A stretch of 64,000 nucleotides of DNA, from the NCBI RefSeq assembly GCF_009881055.1, contig NZ_WXFG01000029.1:158527-222526 (forward strand). Reading direction: 5' to 3'. The translations under genes and the position numbers were made by a program. The stretch comes from Peptoclostridium sp. (GTDB lineage Bacteria > Bacillota > Clostridia > Peptostreptococcales > Peptostreptococcaceae). Of this stretch, positions 9,279 to 17,597 are shown one piece after another. Under the pieces are notes generated by a model, which was not told where the DNA came from, ran no database searches, and worked only from the letters and a program-made list of their open reading frames with translations. Every line of letters starts with the position of its first letter. Positions within the stretch are counted from its first letter, which is position 1.

Positions 9279-9933
9279 AAAATTTCTTGACATTGTGCCT
9301 GTATGCATATATAGCGGCTTGTGTTCGATCGGTAAGATCCAGTTTTCTGAGTATGCTGGATACATGATTCTTTACAGTCTTTTCACTTATTATTAGTTTA
9401 TCGGATATGTCCCTGTTGCTTAAACCCTCGGCTATAAGAAGCAGCACCTCGTATTCCCTTTTCGTGAGACTTTCAATGCCGTTTTTCAGGCCGTTCTTGT
9501 CCTTTTTCTTGTTGATTTCCTTCAGGAGCTCTCCTGCAAGACTCGGATGTATATATGTACCCCCGTTGTAAACGTTTACTATTGCCGAAACAAGACTTGA
9601 TGAATCAGCGTCCTTTAGCATATAGCCGTTGGCACCCAAATTGAGCGTTTCTATCAGATATTCCCTTGCATCATACACGGTGAGCATTATAATTTTCACT
9701 GAGGAGTCCATGTCGCGCAGCTTCCTGAGTGTCTCAATGCCGTTCATGTTGGGCATATTTATGTCCAGCAGTATTACATCATATGAGCCTTTCTTGAATT
9801 TCGAAATCGCCTCGGCTCCGTCAGAAGCTGTAGCCTCTACACTTATGTTCTCTTCTAGTTCCAGTATTCTTGCAATGCCCTCTCTCATAAGGGCATGATC
9901 ATCTACAATCATGACATTAATGTTTTCCTTCAT
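9277..9933 (-). CDS. NarL/LuxR-family response regulator (DegU-like)
   Basis: About 218 residues. A receiver domain with the acidic pocket IVDDH, the phosphoacceptor Asp at about 57 (LLDINMPNMNG) and Lys in the LKD loop is joined to a C-terminal LuxR-type helix-turn-helix (LTKREYEVLLLIAEG...NRDISDKL...TVKNHV). AAGGAGG precedes the ATG at 9933, which is a better start than the TTG two codons upstream. It overlaps the histidine kinase gene upstream, so the two form a cognate pair. Targets cannot be told from the sequence. Confidence 0.92.
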   Translation of the reverse strand: MKENINVMIVDDHALMREGIARILELEENISVEATASDGAEAISKFKKGSYDVILLDINMPNMNGIETLRKLRDMDSSVKIIMLTVYDAREYLIETLNLGANGYMLKDADSSSLVSAIVNVYNGGTYIHPSLAGELLKEINKKKDKNGLKNGIESLTKREYEVLLLIAEGLSNRDISDKLIISEKTVKNHVSSILRKLDLTDRTQAAIYAYRHNVKKF

Positions 9934-11074
9934 ATTCAACCTCCTTATTCGAAAGAGAAAAAATTACTCTGGTGCCCTTTCCTGCAACAGATTCTATTCC
10001 TATCCTGCCACCAATAAGCTGCATTCGTTCCTTCATTGAACCTATTCCAAAGCCAGACTGCTTCTGCGGATCAAATCCTATTCCAAAGTCTTGTATTATT
10101 CCGGAAATGTAATTGTCCTGAATGTCAAGCCTTACTACTATCCTTGCGCTGCCTGAATATTTGCATGCGTTTATGAGCGATTCCTGAATGACCCTGTATA
10201 CTGTGAGTCTGACAGTCGGTGAGGTAATGTGCTTTTCACCCAGCACTATGAGCTCGATTTCAACTCCCTTTTCGTTTTCAAGGTCTGAAATCAGCCTGCT
10301 TATCGTAGGCACCAAACCGAGCTCGTCAAGAGATGCCGGCCGCAGGTCATACATAACTCTCCTTATTTCACGGAGTGTTTCCCTAAGCTGGACTTTCAGC
10401 GACTCAATCTCTTTTTTGACAAGATCTTTGTCCCGGTCAAGCAGCTTGAGTATTATCTCTGATTTGACTATAAGGGAAGCCACGCTCTGCGCCGGACCGT
10501 CATGTATGTCACTCGCAATCCTGCTGCGCTCTTCTTCCTGCGCCCTTATTATTCTTATGTTTATGCTGTTCTTGTCTTCGAGCGATTCGATTGTATCCTT
10601 CACGCCGCAAAGATCAGCGACAAGAAAATCCGTAACGCTTGCCATTTTGTTCATATAGCTCTCGGCTTTTTCAAGCATCGCCGAATTTTTCTTTATCCTT
10701 ATTTCAAGATCATTGCGGAGTTTAATAAGGTTCTTTTCTTCTTCCGATTTAAGCGTAAGCCTTATTTGGCAATCATTAGCCTCTTCGTATGCACGCTTGA
10801 TTTGTTCCTCGGAATTTTCTTCGAATCTCCTGCTGACCTCGAGGAGCTTTCTCCGGCTCTTTTTTTCCTCAATTGCAAGAAGCTCTACCTCTGTAATTAC
10901 TCTGGTTATTTCTTTTTTTAATTTTTCCAGTTGCACTTTTGAGTCATCGCAATCACGCCTTATATTCTCTGATATTTCAAATATTTCATCCTGTCCATTT
11001 TGAATCGATTGGACAACACCATCAATAACATTTTTTATATCAAAGTCAAAGCTTTTTATTTCGTCACTAGGCAT
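9917..11074 (-). CDS. Cytoplasmic sensor histidine kinase, DegS-like
   Basis: About 385 residues with no transmembrane segment. The first 180 residues are charged, heptad-rich coiled coil; then comes a HisKA_3 dimerisation domain with the phosphoacceptor His in SDIHDGPAQS (about residue 191), and an HATPase domain (VIQESLINACKYS as N box, DFGIGFDP as G1, GFGIGSMKERM as G2). This matches soluble DegS/NreB-like kinases that sense internal signals. The ATG at 11074 has an AGGATGG site 7 bases upstream; the ATG at 11083 overlaps that site. Its end overlaps the response regulator by about 17 bases, implying translational coupling. Confidence 0.92.
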   Translation of the reverse strand: MPSDEIKSFDFDIKNVIDGVVQSIQNGQDEIFEISENIRRDCDDSKVQLEKLKKEITRVITEVELLAIEEKKSRRKLLEVSRRFEENSEEQIKRAYEEANDCQIRLTLKSEEEKNLIKLRNDLEIRIKKNSAMLEKAESYMNKMASVTDFLVADLCGVKDTIESLEDKNSINIRIIRAQEEERSRIASDIHDGPAQSVASLIVKSEIILKLLDRDKDLVKKEIESLKVQLRETLREIRRVMYDLRPASLDELGLVPTISRLISDLENEKGVEIELIVLGEKHITSPTVRLTVYRVIQESLINACKYSGSARIVVRLDIQDNYISGIIQDFGIGFDPQKQSGFGIGSMKERMQLIGGRIGIESVAGKGTRVIFSLSNKEVEYEGKH

Positions 11075-11214
11075 GCTTTCCATCCTGTAAATGAATATTT
11101 TTTAACTATACTATATATTATCACTATGCATGAATATTTTACAAGGTACCTACTTCCCATTTAATCCAAAATTCGGTTGGCAATACCTTTCTTTTTCGGA
11201 AGCATATCGAAAAA

Positions 11215-11238
11215 AAAGATTGTCATGTGACAATCTTT
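11215..11238 (-). terminator. Intrinsic terminator of cheW
   Basis: AAAGATTGTCA-CA-TGACAATCTTT on the minus strand followed by a T run, touching the cheW stop codon. It separates cheW from the kinase/regulator pair. Confidence 0.88.
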
Positions 11239-11695
11239 ATGCATAGATTCCGCTTATTTCTGTCTGCTCGTTTTCGTTGAGAACACGCTCTAAATCTAGT
11301 ATTATAACTATCCTGTCCTGAAGCTTGCCTATTCCGTTTATATACCTTCTGTCAAGACCGGCAACTATCTCCGGCGGAGGGTCTATATTTGAGTCGTCTA
11401 TTGATATAACCTGAGAAGCCTCGTCAACAGCAAACCCCACAAGCTTGTCGTTCATGTTTACTACTATTATTCTGCTGCTGTCGTCATAGCCCTTTTCTAC
11501 AGGAATGTTGAATTTCTTTTTAAGGCTAATTATGGGCGTTATGTCTCCTCTAAGATTGATTATACCATCGACAAATGAAGGCGAATTCGGTATGCTTGTG
11601 CTCTTTTTGAATTCGCTGACTTCTTTGACCTTCATGATGTCCACGCCATATTCCTCATCTTTAATCTTGAATATTACGTACTTTCTTTCAGCCAC
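11237..11695 (-). CDS. cheW: Chemotaxis coupling protein CheW
   Basis: 152 residues forming a single CheW domain, the adaptor between chemoreceptors and CheA. Visible landmarks are YVIFKIKDEEYGVDI at the start, INLRGDITPIISL around residues 45-58 and FAVDEASQVISI near 93. It starts at GTG with a GGGGGG site 6 bases upstream. No other chemotaxis gene is in the window, so it is an orphan cheW. It could serve chemotaxis genes elsewhere or a different CheA-like array. Confidence 0.94.
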   Translation of the reverse strand: MAERKYVIFKIKDEEYGVDIMKVKEVSEFKKSTSIPNSPSFVDGIINLRGDITPIISLKKKFNIPVEKGYDDSSRIIVVNMNDKLVGFAVDEASQVISIDDSNIDPPPEIVAGLDRRYINGIGKLQDRIVIILDLERVLNENEQTEISGIYA

Positions 11696-11730
11696 GATTA
11701 TCCCCCCATTATTATTTATATTGTTGCAGC

Positions 11731-11904
11731 TTATTGCTCGACTATTTTTATTGAATCAAGCTGGCTTTTCAGGTTGGCTTTGACAGCACTTACATATTCG
11801 GCTCTAAGCTTTGCTTGCTCCTGCTTTTCCGCGTCAGTAAGGCCCTGTTCCTTTGATTTTTTTGCCAAATAGTTTATTCTGGCGATTTTTTCTTCAGTTA
11901 CCAT
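11731..11904 (-). CDS. DUF896 (YnzC/YneS-type) small protein
   Basis: 57 residues from the ATG at 11904, which has AGGAGG five bases ahead; the upstream GTG at 11925 only extends into that site. The sequence VTEEKIARINYLAKK and the acidic/basic helical hairpin that follows are typical of DUF896, a widespread Firmicute family of short helical proteins with no settled function (linked to the SOS response in Bacillus YneA operons). It follows the MocR regulator gene by 20 bases and is probably cotranscribed. Confidence 0.85.
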   Translation of the reverse strand: MVTEEKIARINYLAKKSKEQGLTDAEKQEQAKLRAEYVSAVKANLKSQLDSIKIVEQ

Positions 11905-11924
11905 AACATCCTCCTGTTTGAACA

Positions 11925-13349
11925 CTAAAAAAATATTTCGTTATTTCTGAAATGTATGTGGTTTTTGTATTTTTCAAGAAAATCATCAAGTCTTTCCGCT
12001 ATCGTACCGATGCCTTCTTTTATCTCTTCTATTCCCGTGGATGCAATGTTTATCCTGAAAAATCGATCATCCATTGGATTGTCATAGAAATAGCTTCCGG
12101 GCATAATAAGCACTCCATGCTCGAGCATATAATCCCTGAAGTCCGCGGCTGAATAGCCTTTTGGCAACCCCAGAAAAAAGTTGATGCCTCCCTTAGGCAT
12201 TACATAGTCAAGCCTGTCGCCGAGCATTCCGTCTATTGCCTCTTTAGCAGCCGCGAACCTTTCAGTATAGGCATTTTCTATGGTTTGGAGATTGGCATCC
12301 CACTTGAAGTATTTCATGTAGTAATACAGCGCCCTTTGCACAAGGCTTGATGTGGATATATCACTTGAGTACTTGGCCCATATTACCCTGTTTAGAATTT
12401 CCAGGGGCACCTCCATGAAGCCTATTCTCAGTCCCGGCATCAATATCTTGGAAAAACTCTTTATATAGATTACTTTATCATATTTGTCGTGCGACCTCAA
12501 TGTAGTGTTGTCTTCCGACTCAAATTTAAAGTCGCTTATGAAATCATCCTCGATTATATAGAAATCGTACTCCCTGGCAAGCTCGAGCAACTGCAGCTTT
12601 TTTTTGCTTGAATATGATATGCCCGTTGGATTCTGGAAATTGGGCATTACATATATGAGCTTGGGTCTTATTTTTTCAAGCTTGAGCTTTAGTATTCCGA
12701 TGTCTATTCCGTCGTGCAGCATCGGTATGCCTATTATCTTTGAACCCTTGTTTCTGAAAGCCTCTAAAGCTCCGTTATACGTGGGCTCCTCGACGAAGAC
12801 TATGTCTCCGTAGTTCACCATTGATTTACATATTGTGTCTATGCCCTGCTGGGCTCCCGATATTATCTGTATCCTGTCCGGATGCGACTCTATGCCAATC
12901 CCCTTCATGTAGTCGCACAGCTTTTTTCTCAGATTGTTGTACCCGAGTCCCTCGCTGTAGTTGAATATGCTGGCACCTTCTTTTTTGAGCGCCATGTCTA
13001 TGGCTTTTTTGAAATCCTCGACAGGAAATATGTCTGACGATGGGTTCCCCTGGTGAAACCCTATAACCTTTTCTCTGTGTTCCAAGACCGTATTCTCATC
13101 GAATCTATTGAGCTCGCTCACATATGTTCCGCTGCCAAGTATTTTGTATACATAACCTTCGCTCTCGAGCAGCTCATACGCCTTGACGATTGTGCTGTTG
13201 TTGACTCCAATCTGCTGTGCGTACTTGCGTATGGGCGGAAGTTTCTCATGCTTTTTAAGCTGCTTTTCGAGTATCAGCTTTTTTATGTTCTTGTACACCT
13301 GAATATATTTGTGCTCTTTTTCATCAAAATCGAGTCTCATCTTTTCCAT
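11925..13349 (-). CDS. MocR-family regulator (GntR DNA-binding domain fused to aminotransferase domain)
   Basis: About 474 residues. The N-terminal winged helix (YIQVYKNIKKLI...LPPIRKYAQQIGVNNSTIVKAYELLESEGYV...GSGTYV) is GntR/MocR type, and the rest is a fold-type I aminotransferase domain with FQNPTG, EDDFISDF and the PLP lysine in YIKSFSKIL. MocR proteins use PLP adducts as signals, usually to control amino-acid, vitamin B6 or GABA genes. The ATG at 13349 follows GGTGATG; a GTG ten codons upstream lacks a site. The start is only about 33 bases past the 6S RNA terminator, so no separate promoter is obvious. Its target is not identifiable. Confidence 0.92.
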   Translation of the reverse strand: MEKMRLDFDEKEHKYIQVYKNIKKLILEKQLKKHEKLPPIRKYAQQIGVNNSTIVKAYELLESEGYVYKILGSGTYVSELNRFDENTVLEHREKVIGFHQGNPSSDIFPVEDFKKAIDMALKKEGASIFNYSEGLGYNNLRKKLCDYMKGIGIESHPDRIQIISGAQQGIDTICKSMVNYGDIVFVEEPTYNGALEAFRNKGSKIIGIPMLHDGIDIGILKLKLEKIRPKLIYVMPNFQNPTGISYSSKKKLQLLELAREYDFYIIEDDFISDFKFESEDNTTLRSHDKYDKVIYIKSFSKILMPGLRIGFMEVPLEILNRVIWAKYSSDISTSSLVQRALYYYMKYFKWDANLQTIENAYTERFAAAKEAIDGMLGDRLDYVMPKGGINFFLGLPKGYSAADFRDYMLEHGVLIMPGSYFYDNPMDDRFFRINIASTGIEEIKEGIGTIAERLDDFLEKYKNHIHFRNNEIFF

Positions 13350-13381
13350 GTCATCACCGCTGCTAGTAGTTTTGTTCACAT

Positions 13382-13408
13382 AAAAAAGGACTCCCCAAAG
13401 GAATCCTT
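13382..13408 (-). terminator. Terminator of 6S RNA
   Basis: AAGGATTCC-TTTG-GGGAGTCCTT followed by a T run, directly after the 6S closing stem and only about 33 bases before the mocR start codon. Confidence 0.82.
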
Positions 13409-13587
13409 CACCCGAAATGCCGCGGCTTTAATAAATTCACACCCGAGAAATCTCAGGTGGGTGCCGTGCCGCCATTTTCTGCCTTCCCCTGTAAAAAGGG
13501 CATGACATACCTTGGCGAACTCTGGCTCCCGTAAAAATAGTGTCGGTTGAATTTAAAGAAAGCCTCTCGAACATTCCAGGTGTTTTC
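13382..13587 (-). ncRNA. ssrS: 6S RNA
   Basis: A transcript of about 200 nt with its own promoter and terminator. The ends pair: CACCTGGAATG (13582-13572) with CATTTCGGGTG (13419-13409), 11 consecutive pairs, followed inward by GGCTTT/AAAGCC and AAATTCA/TGAATTT. The arms then open into an unpaired middle and a further hairpin (CGCCA with TGGCG). This long rod with a central bubble is the 6S shape that mimics an open promoter and traps sigma-A RNA polymerase. Location also fits: in Bacillus the 6S-1 gene lies beside aspS-hisS, and here it is about 0.9 kb downstream of aspS. Assigned by eye; a covariance search against RF00013 was not run. Confidence 0.82.
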
Positions 13588-13593
13588 TACTAT

Positions 13594-13622
13594 ATTATAT
13601 ACCATTTTGAGCTTGCTTTAAA
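13594..13622 (-). promoter_or_regulatory. 6S RNA promoter
   Basis: TTTAAA at 13622-13617 and a perfect TATAAT at 13599-13594 with a 17-base spacer on the minus strand. Start of transcription is expected near 13587, which coincides with the start of the 6S closing stem. Confidence 0.78.
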
Positions 13623-13635
13623 CCTGCTATGAAAT

Positions 13636-14077
13636 TTAAATTTCTCCATGTTTTAAAACTTCTGTTATAGCAGGGCTGTATCCTATAATTTGTCCTATTT
13701 TTTCTTCGTTTTTCCTTATAATCAGGTATGCAGCTCCTGTCAGCAGCAGCGAAACCACTCCGGCAACAATTTCCGAGTCGCCCCTGTATCCTATTGCATT
13801 CAATCCGGCACCCACAGAAAGGACTCCCGCTATGAGCACAAGCAGCGGTAAGCCGTATGCTATGAAGGCCGCCTTGAGTACATCCGGGTTTTTCATGTCT
13901 ATGCTGACTAGTTCGCCTACATTCGCATCCGCTGTGTTTATGGCTTCTATTTTTACCTTGGAGCTCTCACTGGCCATTCCAAGCCCCGCATCCTGCACAC
14001 GCAGAATGCCTCACTATGCTTACTATGGCCTTGTCGGCCGATTTTTCGACAACTATGCCGTTTATACAATTGCTCAA
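13636..14077 (-). pseudogene. SoxR-reducing/RseC-family membrane protein, frameshifted in its cysteine cluster
   Basis: The C-terminal 115 or so residues are open (GMASESSKVKIEAIN onward, with two transmembrane segments, LPLLVLIAGVLSVG and VAGVVSLLLTGAAYL) and match the RseC/MucC family. The expected N-terminus is present in another frame: from TTG at 14077, with an AGGTGA site, it reads INGIVVEKSADKAIVSIVRHSACAGCGA and then runs out of frame. Adding one base (TGC or TGT) near 13979-13981 would restore a CxxCGxC cluster joined to GMASESS. This is either a real one-base deletion or a sequence error. The first codon follows the csoR stop within 10 bases, so the two were one operon. RseC-like proteins are linked to Rnf/SoxR electron transfer. 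Confidence 0.8.
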
Positions 14078-14086
14078 TTTTATCAC

Positions 14087-14383
14087 CTACTTCATGAATT
14101 TAAGCATGGTATACATGAGTTCATCAATAACCTTATCTTTTTCAGCAGTGTCGGAGGAATTTTCAATTGTGTTCTTGACGCATGTTTTGACATGGTTTTC
14201 GAGTATTATGCCTCCAACCTTGTCTATGGCAGATCTTACAGCCGCCACCTGAATTAGTATGTCGACACAGTATTTGCCGTCATTGACCATCCTTTGTATG
14301 CCCTTGACCTGTCCCTCTATCCTTCTAAGCCTTTTTATGACAGCGTCCTTGTCACATTTCATTTTTTCTTCCACTTCTATCAT
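14087..14383 (-). CDS. CsoR/FrmR-family metal-sensing repressor
   Basis: 98 residues, all-helical DUF156 family. The Cu(I) ligand set Cys39, His64 and Cys68 (KYCVDIL and ENHVKTC) is present, so a CsoR-like copper sensor is more likely than a formaldehyde (FrmR) or nickel sensor. LRRIEGQVKGIQRM is the DNA-contacting helix of the family. GGAGGT precedes the ATG. No copper ATPase or chaperone gene is adjacent; the only downstream gene is the rseC-like one, so the regulon must lie elsewhere or be that gene. Confidence 0.88.
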   Translation of the reverse strand: MIEVEEKMKCDKDAVIKRLRRIEGQVKGIQRMVNDGKYCVDILIQVAAVRSAIDKVGGIILENHVKTCVKNTIENSSDTAEKDKVIDELMYTMLKFMK

Positions 14384-14498
14384 GTCTACCTCCGTATAGC
14401 GTTTTCACGCCTCTATTTATACAATATTGTACACTATCGGATGTTTAATTTCAAGTCAGCCGCCTAAGACTTGAGCCAAAGCCTTTCATTCCAAATGA

Positions 14499-14527
14499 AG
14501 GGCCCGCAATAAAATATTGCGGGCCCT
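14499..14527 (-). terminator. Probable terminator downstream of aspS
   Basis: Strong palindrome AGGGCCCGCAATA / TATTGCGGGCCCT just after the aspS stop. The following T tract on the minus strand is poor (TTCATTT), but a second small hairpin (14483-14500) lies beyond it. Confidence 0.7.
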
Positions 14528-14533
14528 AAGCAG

Positions 14534-16312
14534 CTATTCTTTTATGTCTATCTTGATTCCAAGCTCTTCAAGCTGGGCATCTTCCGCATATGAAGGCGCT
14601 TCCGTAAGAGGGCATGTTGCATTCTGAGTCTTAGGGAATGCTATGACCTGCCTTATATTGTCTTCGCCTGCAAGCAGCATTATTATCCTGTCGAGTCCGA
14701 AAGCTATTCCGCCGTGAGGAGGGGTTCCATACTTGAATGCGTCAATAAAGAAACCGAACTTGTCATGTGCGTCCTCTTCTGTGAATCCAAGAAGCTTGAA
14801 CATCTTCTTTTGAAGCTCCTCTTGGAATATCCTTATGCTTCCTCCGCCAAGCTCGAAGCCATTGAGAACCATGTCATAGGCCTTAGCGCGCATTGAAGCC
14901 GGGTCCGTTTCGATTTTGTCGAAATCCTCGTCCATCGGAGATGTGAAAGGATGGTGAACAGCAACAAGCCTTCCAGCCTCCTCATCATACTCGAACAGCG
15001 GGAACTCTGTTACCCATGCGAACTCGTATACATCCTTGCGCAACATGCCAAGATTTTTGGCTATTTCACATCTTAGCTGGCCCAGCGAGTTGAAAACTAC
15101 GCTGTTTTTGTCAGCCACAAAAAAGAGCATGTCCCCTTCTTTGGCGTTCATGGCCTCGAGCACTGATTTCATCTCGTCCTCGCTCAGGAACTTGGCTATA
15201 GGAGAGTTTATCCCTTCGGCTCCCCACTTTATCCACGCAAGTCCCTTGGCGCCATAAGTCTTCACATAGTCCTCGAGCTTAGATATGCCCTTTCTTGTAA
15301 AGTCGTCGGCTCTGCCGCTTATGTTGAGGCCCCTTACGCTTCCGCCGCCGTTAACGGCGTCAGCAAACACCTTGAAGCCGCAGTCCTTTACTAGCTCGGA
15401 TACGTCAGTAAGCTCATAGCCGAATCTAAGGTCCGGCTTGTCCGAGCCGTATCTTTCCATTGCCTCTTTGTGGGGTATTCTCCTGAATGGTATGCTAATG
15501 TCTACTCCAAGAGCTTCCTTGAATATTTTTTGCATCATTTCTTCCATAATGCCCATTACTTCTTCGGCATCGACAAAGCTCATCTCGCAGTCTATCTGCG
15601 TGAATTCAGGCTGCCTGTCGGCCCTTAGGTCCTCGTCTCTGAAGCACTTGACAATCTGGAAGTACCTGTCCATTCCAGCAACCATAAGCAGCTGCTTGAA
15701 GAGCTGAGGCGACTGAGGGAGGGCGTAGAACTTGCCTGTGTTAACCCTGCTTGGTACAAGATAGTCCCTTGCCCCCTCAGGTGTAGGCTTGCCCAGAACA
15801 GGCGTTTCTATTTCAAGGAATCCGTTATCTGAAAGGTAGTTCCTCACTATGCCGGCAACCTTGTGTCTTAGTATGAAATTCCTCTGCATGGACGGCTTTC
15901 TAAGATCCAGATATCTGTATTTGAGTCTGAGGGCCTCCGATACGTCGTCGTCATCTTTTATATATATAGGCGGCGTCTGGGCGCTGTTTAGAACCCTTAT
16001 TTCCTGGGCAAAAACTTCTATGTCACCCGTTGGCATGTTAGGGTTTTTAGATTCTCTCTCGAATACATTTCCCCTGACAGCTATTACATATTCTGAACCC
16101 AGCTTTTCAGCTTTGTTGAAAGCATCCTGTGATATGTCCGTATCAAATACTATCTGAGTTATCCCGTCCCTGTCTCTTAGGTCTACAAATATCAGACCGC
16201 CAAGGTTTCTTTTTCTCTGAACCCAGCCCATGAGCACAACTTCTTCACCTATGTTCTTGTCTCTGAGGCTTCCGCAGTAGTGGGTCCTTTTCAAGCCGCT
16301 TAGTGTATCCAT
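14534..16312 (-). CDS. aspS: Aspartyl-tRNA synthetase
   Basis: 592 residues, the bacterial length. It has an N-terminal OB anticodon-binding domain (GWVQRKRNLGGLIFVDLRD), class II motif 2 (FRDEDLRADRQPEFTQIDCEMSF starting near residue 217; only its core is cited), a GAD insertion domain, and class II motif 3 (GGIAFGLDRIIMLLAG) near the end. It charges tRNA-Asp; the bacterial-type enzyme may be discriminating or not, depending on whether GatCAB is used. It follows hisS by 25 bases on the same strand, a common Firmicute arrangement. Confidence 0.97.
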   Translation of the reverse strand: MDTLSGLKRTHYCGSLRDKNIGEEVVLMGWVQRKRNLGGLIFVDLRDRDGITQIVFDTDISQDAFNKAEKLGSEYVIAVRGNVFERESKNPNMPTGDIEVFAQEIRVLNSAQTPPIYIKDDDDVSEALRLKYRYLDLRKPSMQRNFILRHKVAGIVRNYLSDNGFLEIETPVLGKPTPEGARDYLVPSRVNTGKFYALPQSPQLFKQLLMVAGMDRYFQIVKCFRDEDLRADRQPEFTQIDCEMSFVDAEEVMGIMEEMMQKIFKEALGVDISIPFRRIPHKEAMERYGSDKPDLRFGYELTDVSELVKDCGFKVFADAVNGGGSVRGLNISGRADDFTRKGISKLEDYVKTYGAKGLAWIKWGAEGINSPIAKFLSEDEMKSVLEAMNAKEGDMLFFVADKNSVVFNSLGQLRCEIAKNLGMLRKDVYEFAWVTEFPLFEYDEEAGRLVAVHHPFTSPMDEDFDKIETDPASMRAKAYDMVLNGFELGGGSIRIFQEELQKKMFKLLGFTEEDAHDKFGFFIDAFKYGTPPHGGIAFGLDRIIMLLAGEDNIRQVIAFPKTQNATCPLTEAPSYAEDAQLEELGIKIDIKE

Positions 16313-16337
16313 TAGAATATACCTCCTTCTATTATTT

Positions 16338-17597
16338 CTACAGTCTGCTCTTTAGCTCGTCAATGAGGCTGCTGAGCTTTATTTGTGTCTGCTCCGATGT
16401 GCTCATATCCTTGAGTGTCGCCGAGTCGTTTTCAAGCTCGTCATCCCCAAGCACTATTGTATACTTGGCATTTTGCTTGTTGGAGTATTTGAACTGGGCC
16501 TTCACACTTCTTTGCATGTGATCCTTGTCGGCCGATATTCCGTTCTTTCTGAGCTGTGATAGTATTCTCAAGCTCTCAAGCTCAGCCTTTTCGCCTATCG
16601 CCACAATAAATATGTCCATACCCTCTGTAAGCGGCAGAGCTATTCCGTTGTTCTCAATAGTCAGCAGCAGCCTTTCTATGCCCATTCCAAAACCTATTCC
16701 CGGAGTGTTGGGTCCCCCAATCTCCTCTGCCAGCTTGTCGTATCTGCCTCCGCCGCAAACTGTGCTCTGGGCTCCTATATCTTCTGATATTATCTCGAAC
16801 GCTGTCTTTGTGTAGTAATCTAGACCCCTTACTATCCTTGGGTCCACCTCATAAGGTATCTCCATTTTCTCGAGCGAAAGCTTGAGCTTGTCGAAATGCT
16901 CCTTGCATTCGTCGCATATATAGTCAATCATCAGAGGAATGTCCTTGATTATGCTCTGGCAGCCCTCATTTTTGCAGTCTATAACCCTCATCGGATTCTT
17001 TTCGGACCTTTCTATGCAAGTCTGGCAAAGGCCCTCCTTCTTGCTCTCGAGATAATTCCTTAATACCTCGTTGTAGTGCTTTCTGCATGTCGGGCAGCCC
17101 ACCGAGTTTATTCTCGTAACGAGCTTTTGAAGTCCCAGTTTTCCAAAGAATTCTGATGCAAGAGCTATTACCTCGGCGTCTATAGTAGGCGACGAGGTTC
17201 CGAAGGCTTCCACGCCGAACTGGTGGAACTCTCTCAATCTGCCTGCCTGCGGCTTTTCATACCTGAAGCAGGGAGTTATATAGAAAAGCTTTGTCGGCTG
17301 GGTGTCTGCGTAAAGCTTGTTTTCAACAAACGACCTGACCACTGGCGCTGTGCCCTCAGGCTTGAGCGTTATGCTTCTACCGCCGTTGTCCTCGAAGGTA
17401 TACATCTCCTTGTTGACTATGTCTGTAGTCTCCCCTATGCTTCGCTTGAAGAGCTCTGTATGTTCAAAAACAGGTGTCCTGATTTCCTTATAGCCGAATA
17501 CCTCGCATACTTCCCTGAACATATTCTCCAGATATACCCACTTGCGGGATTCCTCCGGAAGAACGTCTTTAGTGCCTCTAGGTGCCTGTGTAAGCAT
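16338..17597 (-). CDS. hisS: Histidyl-tRNA synthetase
   Basis: 419 residues, class II synthetase. Motif 1 region RGTKDVLPEES, motif 2 FRYEKPQAGRLREFHQFGVE (near residue 112), the histidine signatures RGLDYYTKTAFE and GGGRYD, motif 3 GIGFGMGIERL, and a C-terminal anticodon-binding domain are all visible. A zinc-ribbon-like insertion with C..C pairs (CPTCRKHYNEV, CQTCIERS, CDECKEH) sits near residues 165-235, as in several clostridial enzymes. Its first 20 bases overlap the end of hemZ, so translation is coupled. Confidence 0.97.
   Translation of the reverse strand: MLTQAPRGTKDVLPEESRKWVYLENMFREVCEVFGYKEIRTPVFEHTELFKRSIGETTDIVNKEMYTFEDNGGRSITLKPEGTAPVVRSFVENKLYADTQPTKLFYITPCFRYEKPQAGRLREFHQFGVEAFGTSSPTIDAEVIALASEFFGKLGLQKLVTRINSVGCPTCRKHYNEVLRNYLESKKEGLCQTCIERSEKNPMRVIDCKNEGCQSIIKDIPLMIDYICDECKEHFDKLKLSLEKMEIPYEVDPRIVRGLDYYTKTAFEIISEDIGAQSTVCGGGRYDKLAEEIGGPNTPGIGFGMGIERLLLTIENNGIALPLTEGMDIFIVAIGEKAELESLRILSQLRKNGISADKDHMQRSVKAQFKYSNKQNAKYTIVLGDDELENDSATLKDMSTSEQTQIKLSSLIDELKSRL

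Noticed and set aside
13382..13587. Considered a SAM or T-box riboswitch ahead of mocR
   Set aside because: No T-box core or SAM-I kink-turn; the ends pair into a long rod and location beside aspS fits 6S RNA.
13960..14000. Selenocysteine (TGA) readthrough as the cause of the broken rseC frame
   Set aside because: The two halves need a one-base shift, not a stop readthrough; the in-frame TGA is not at a plausible Sec site.
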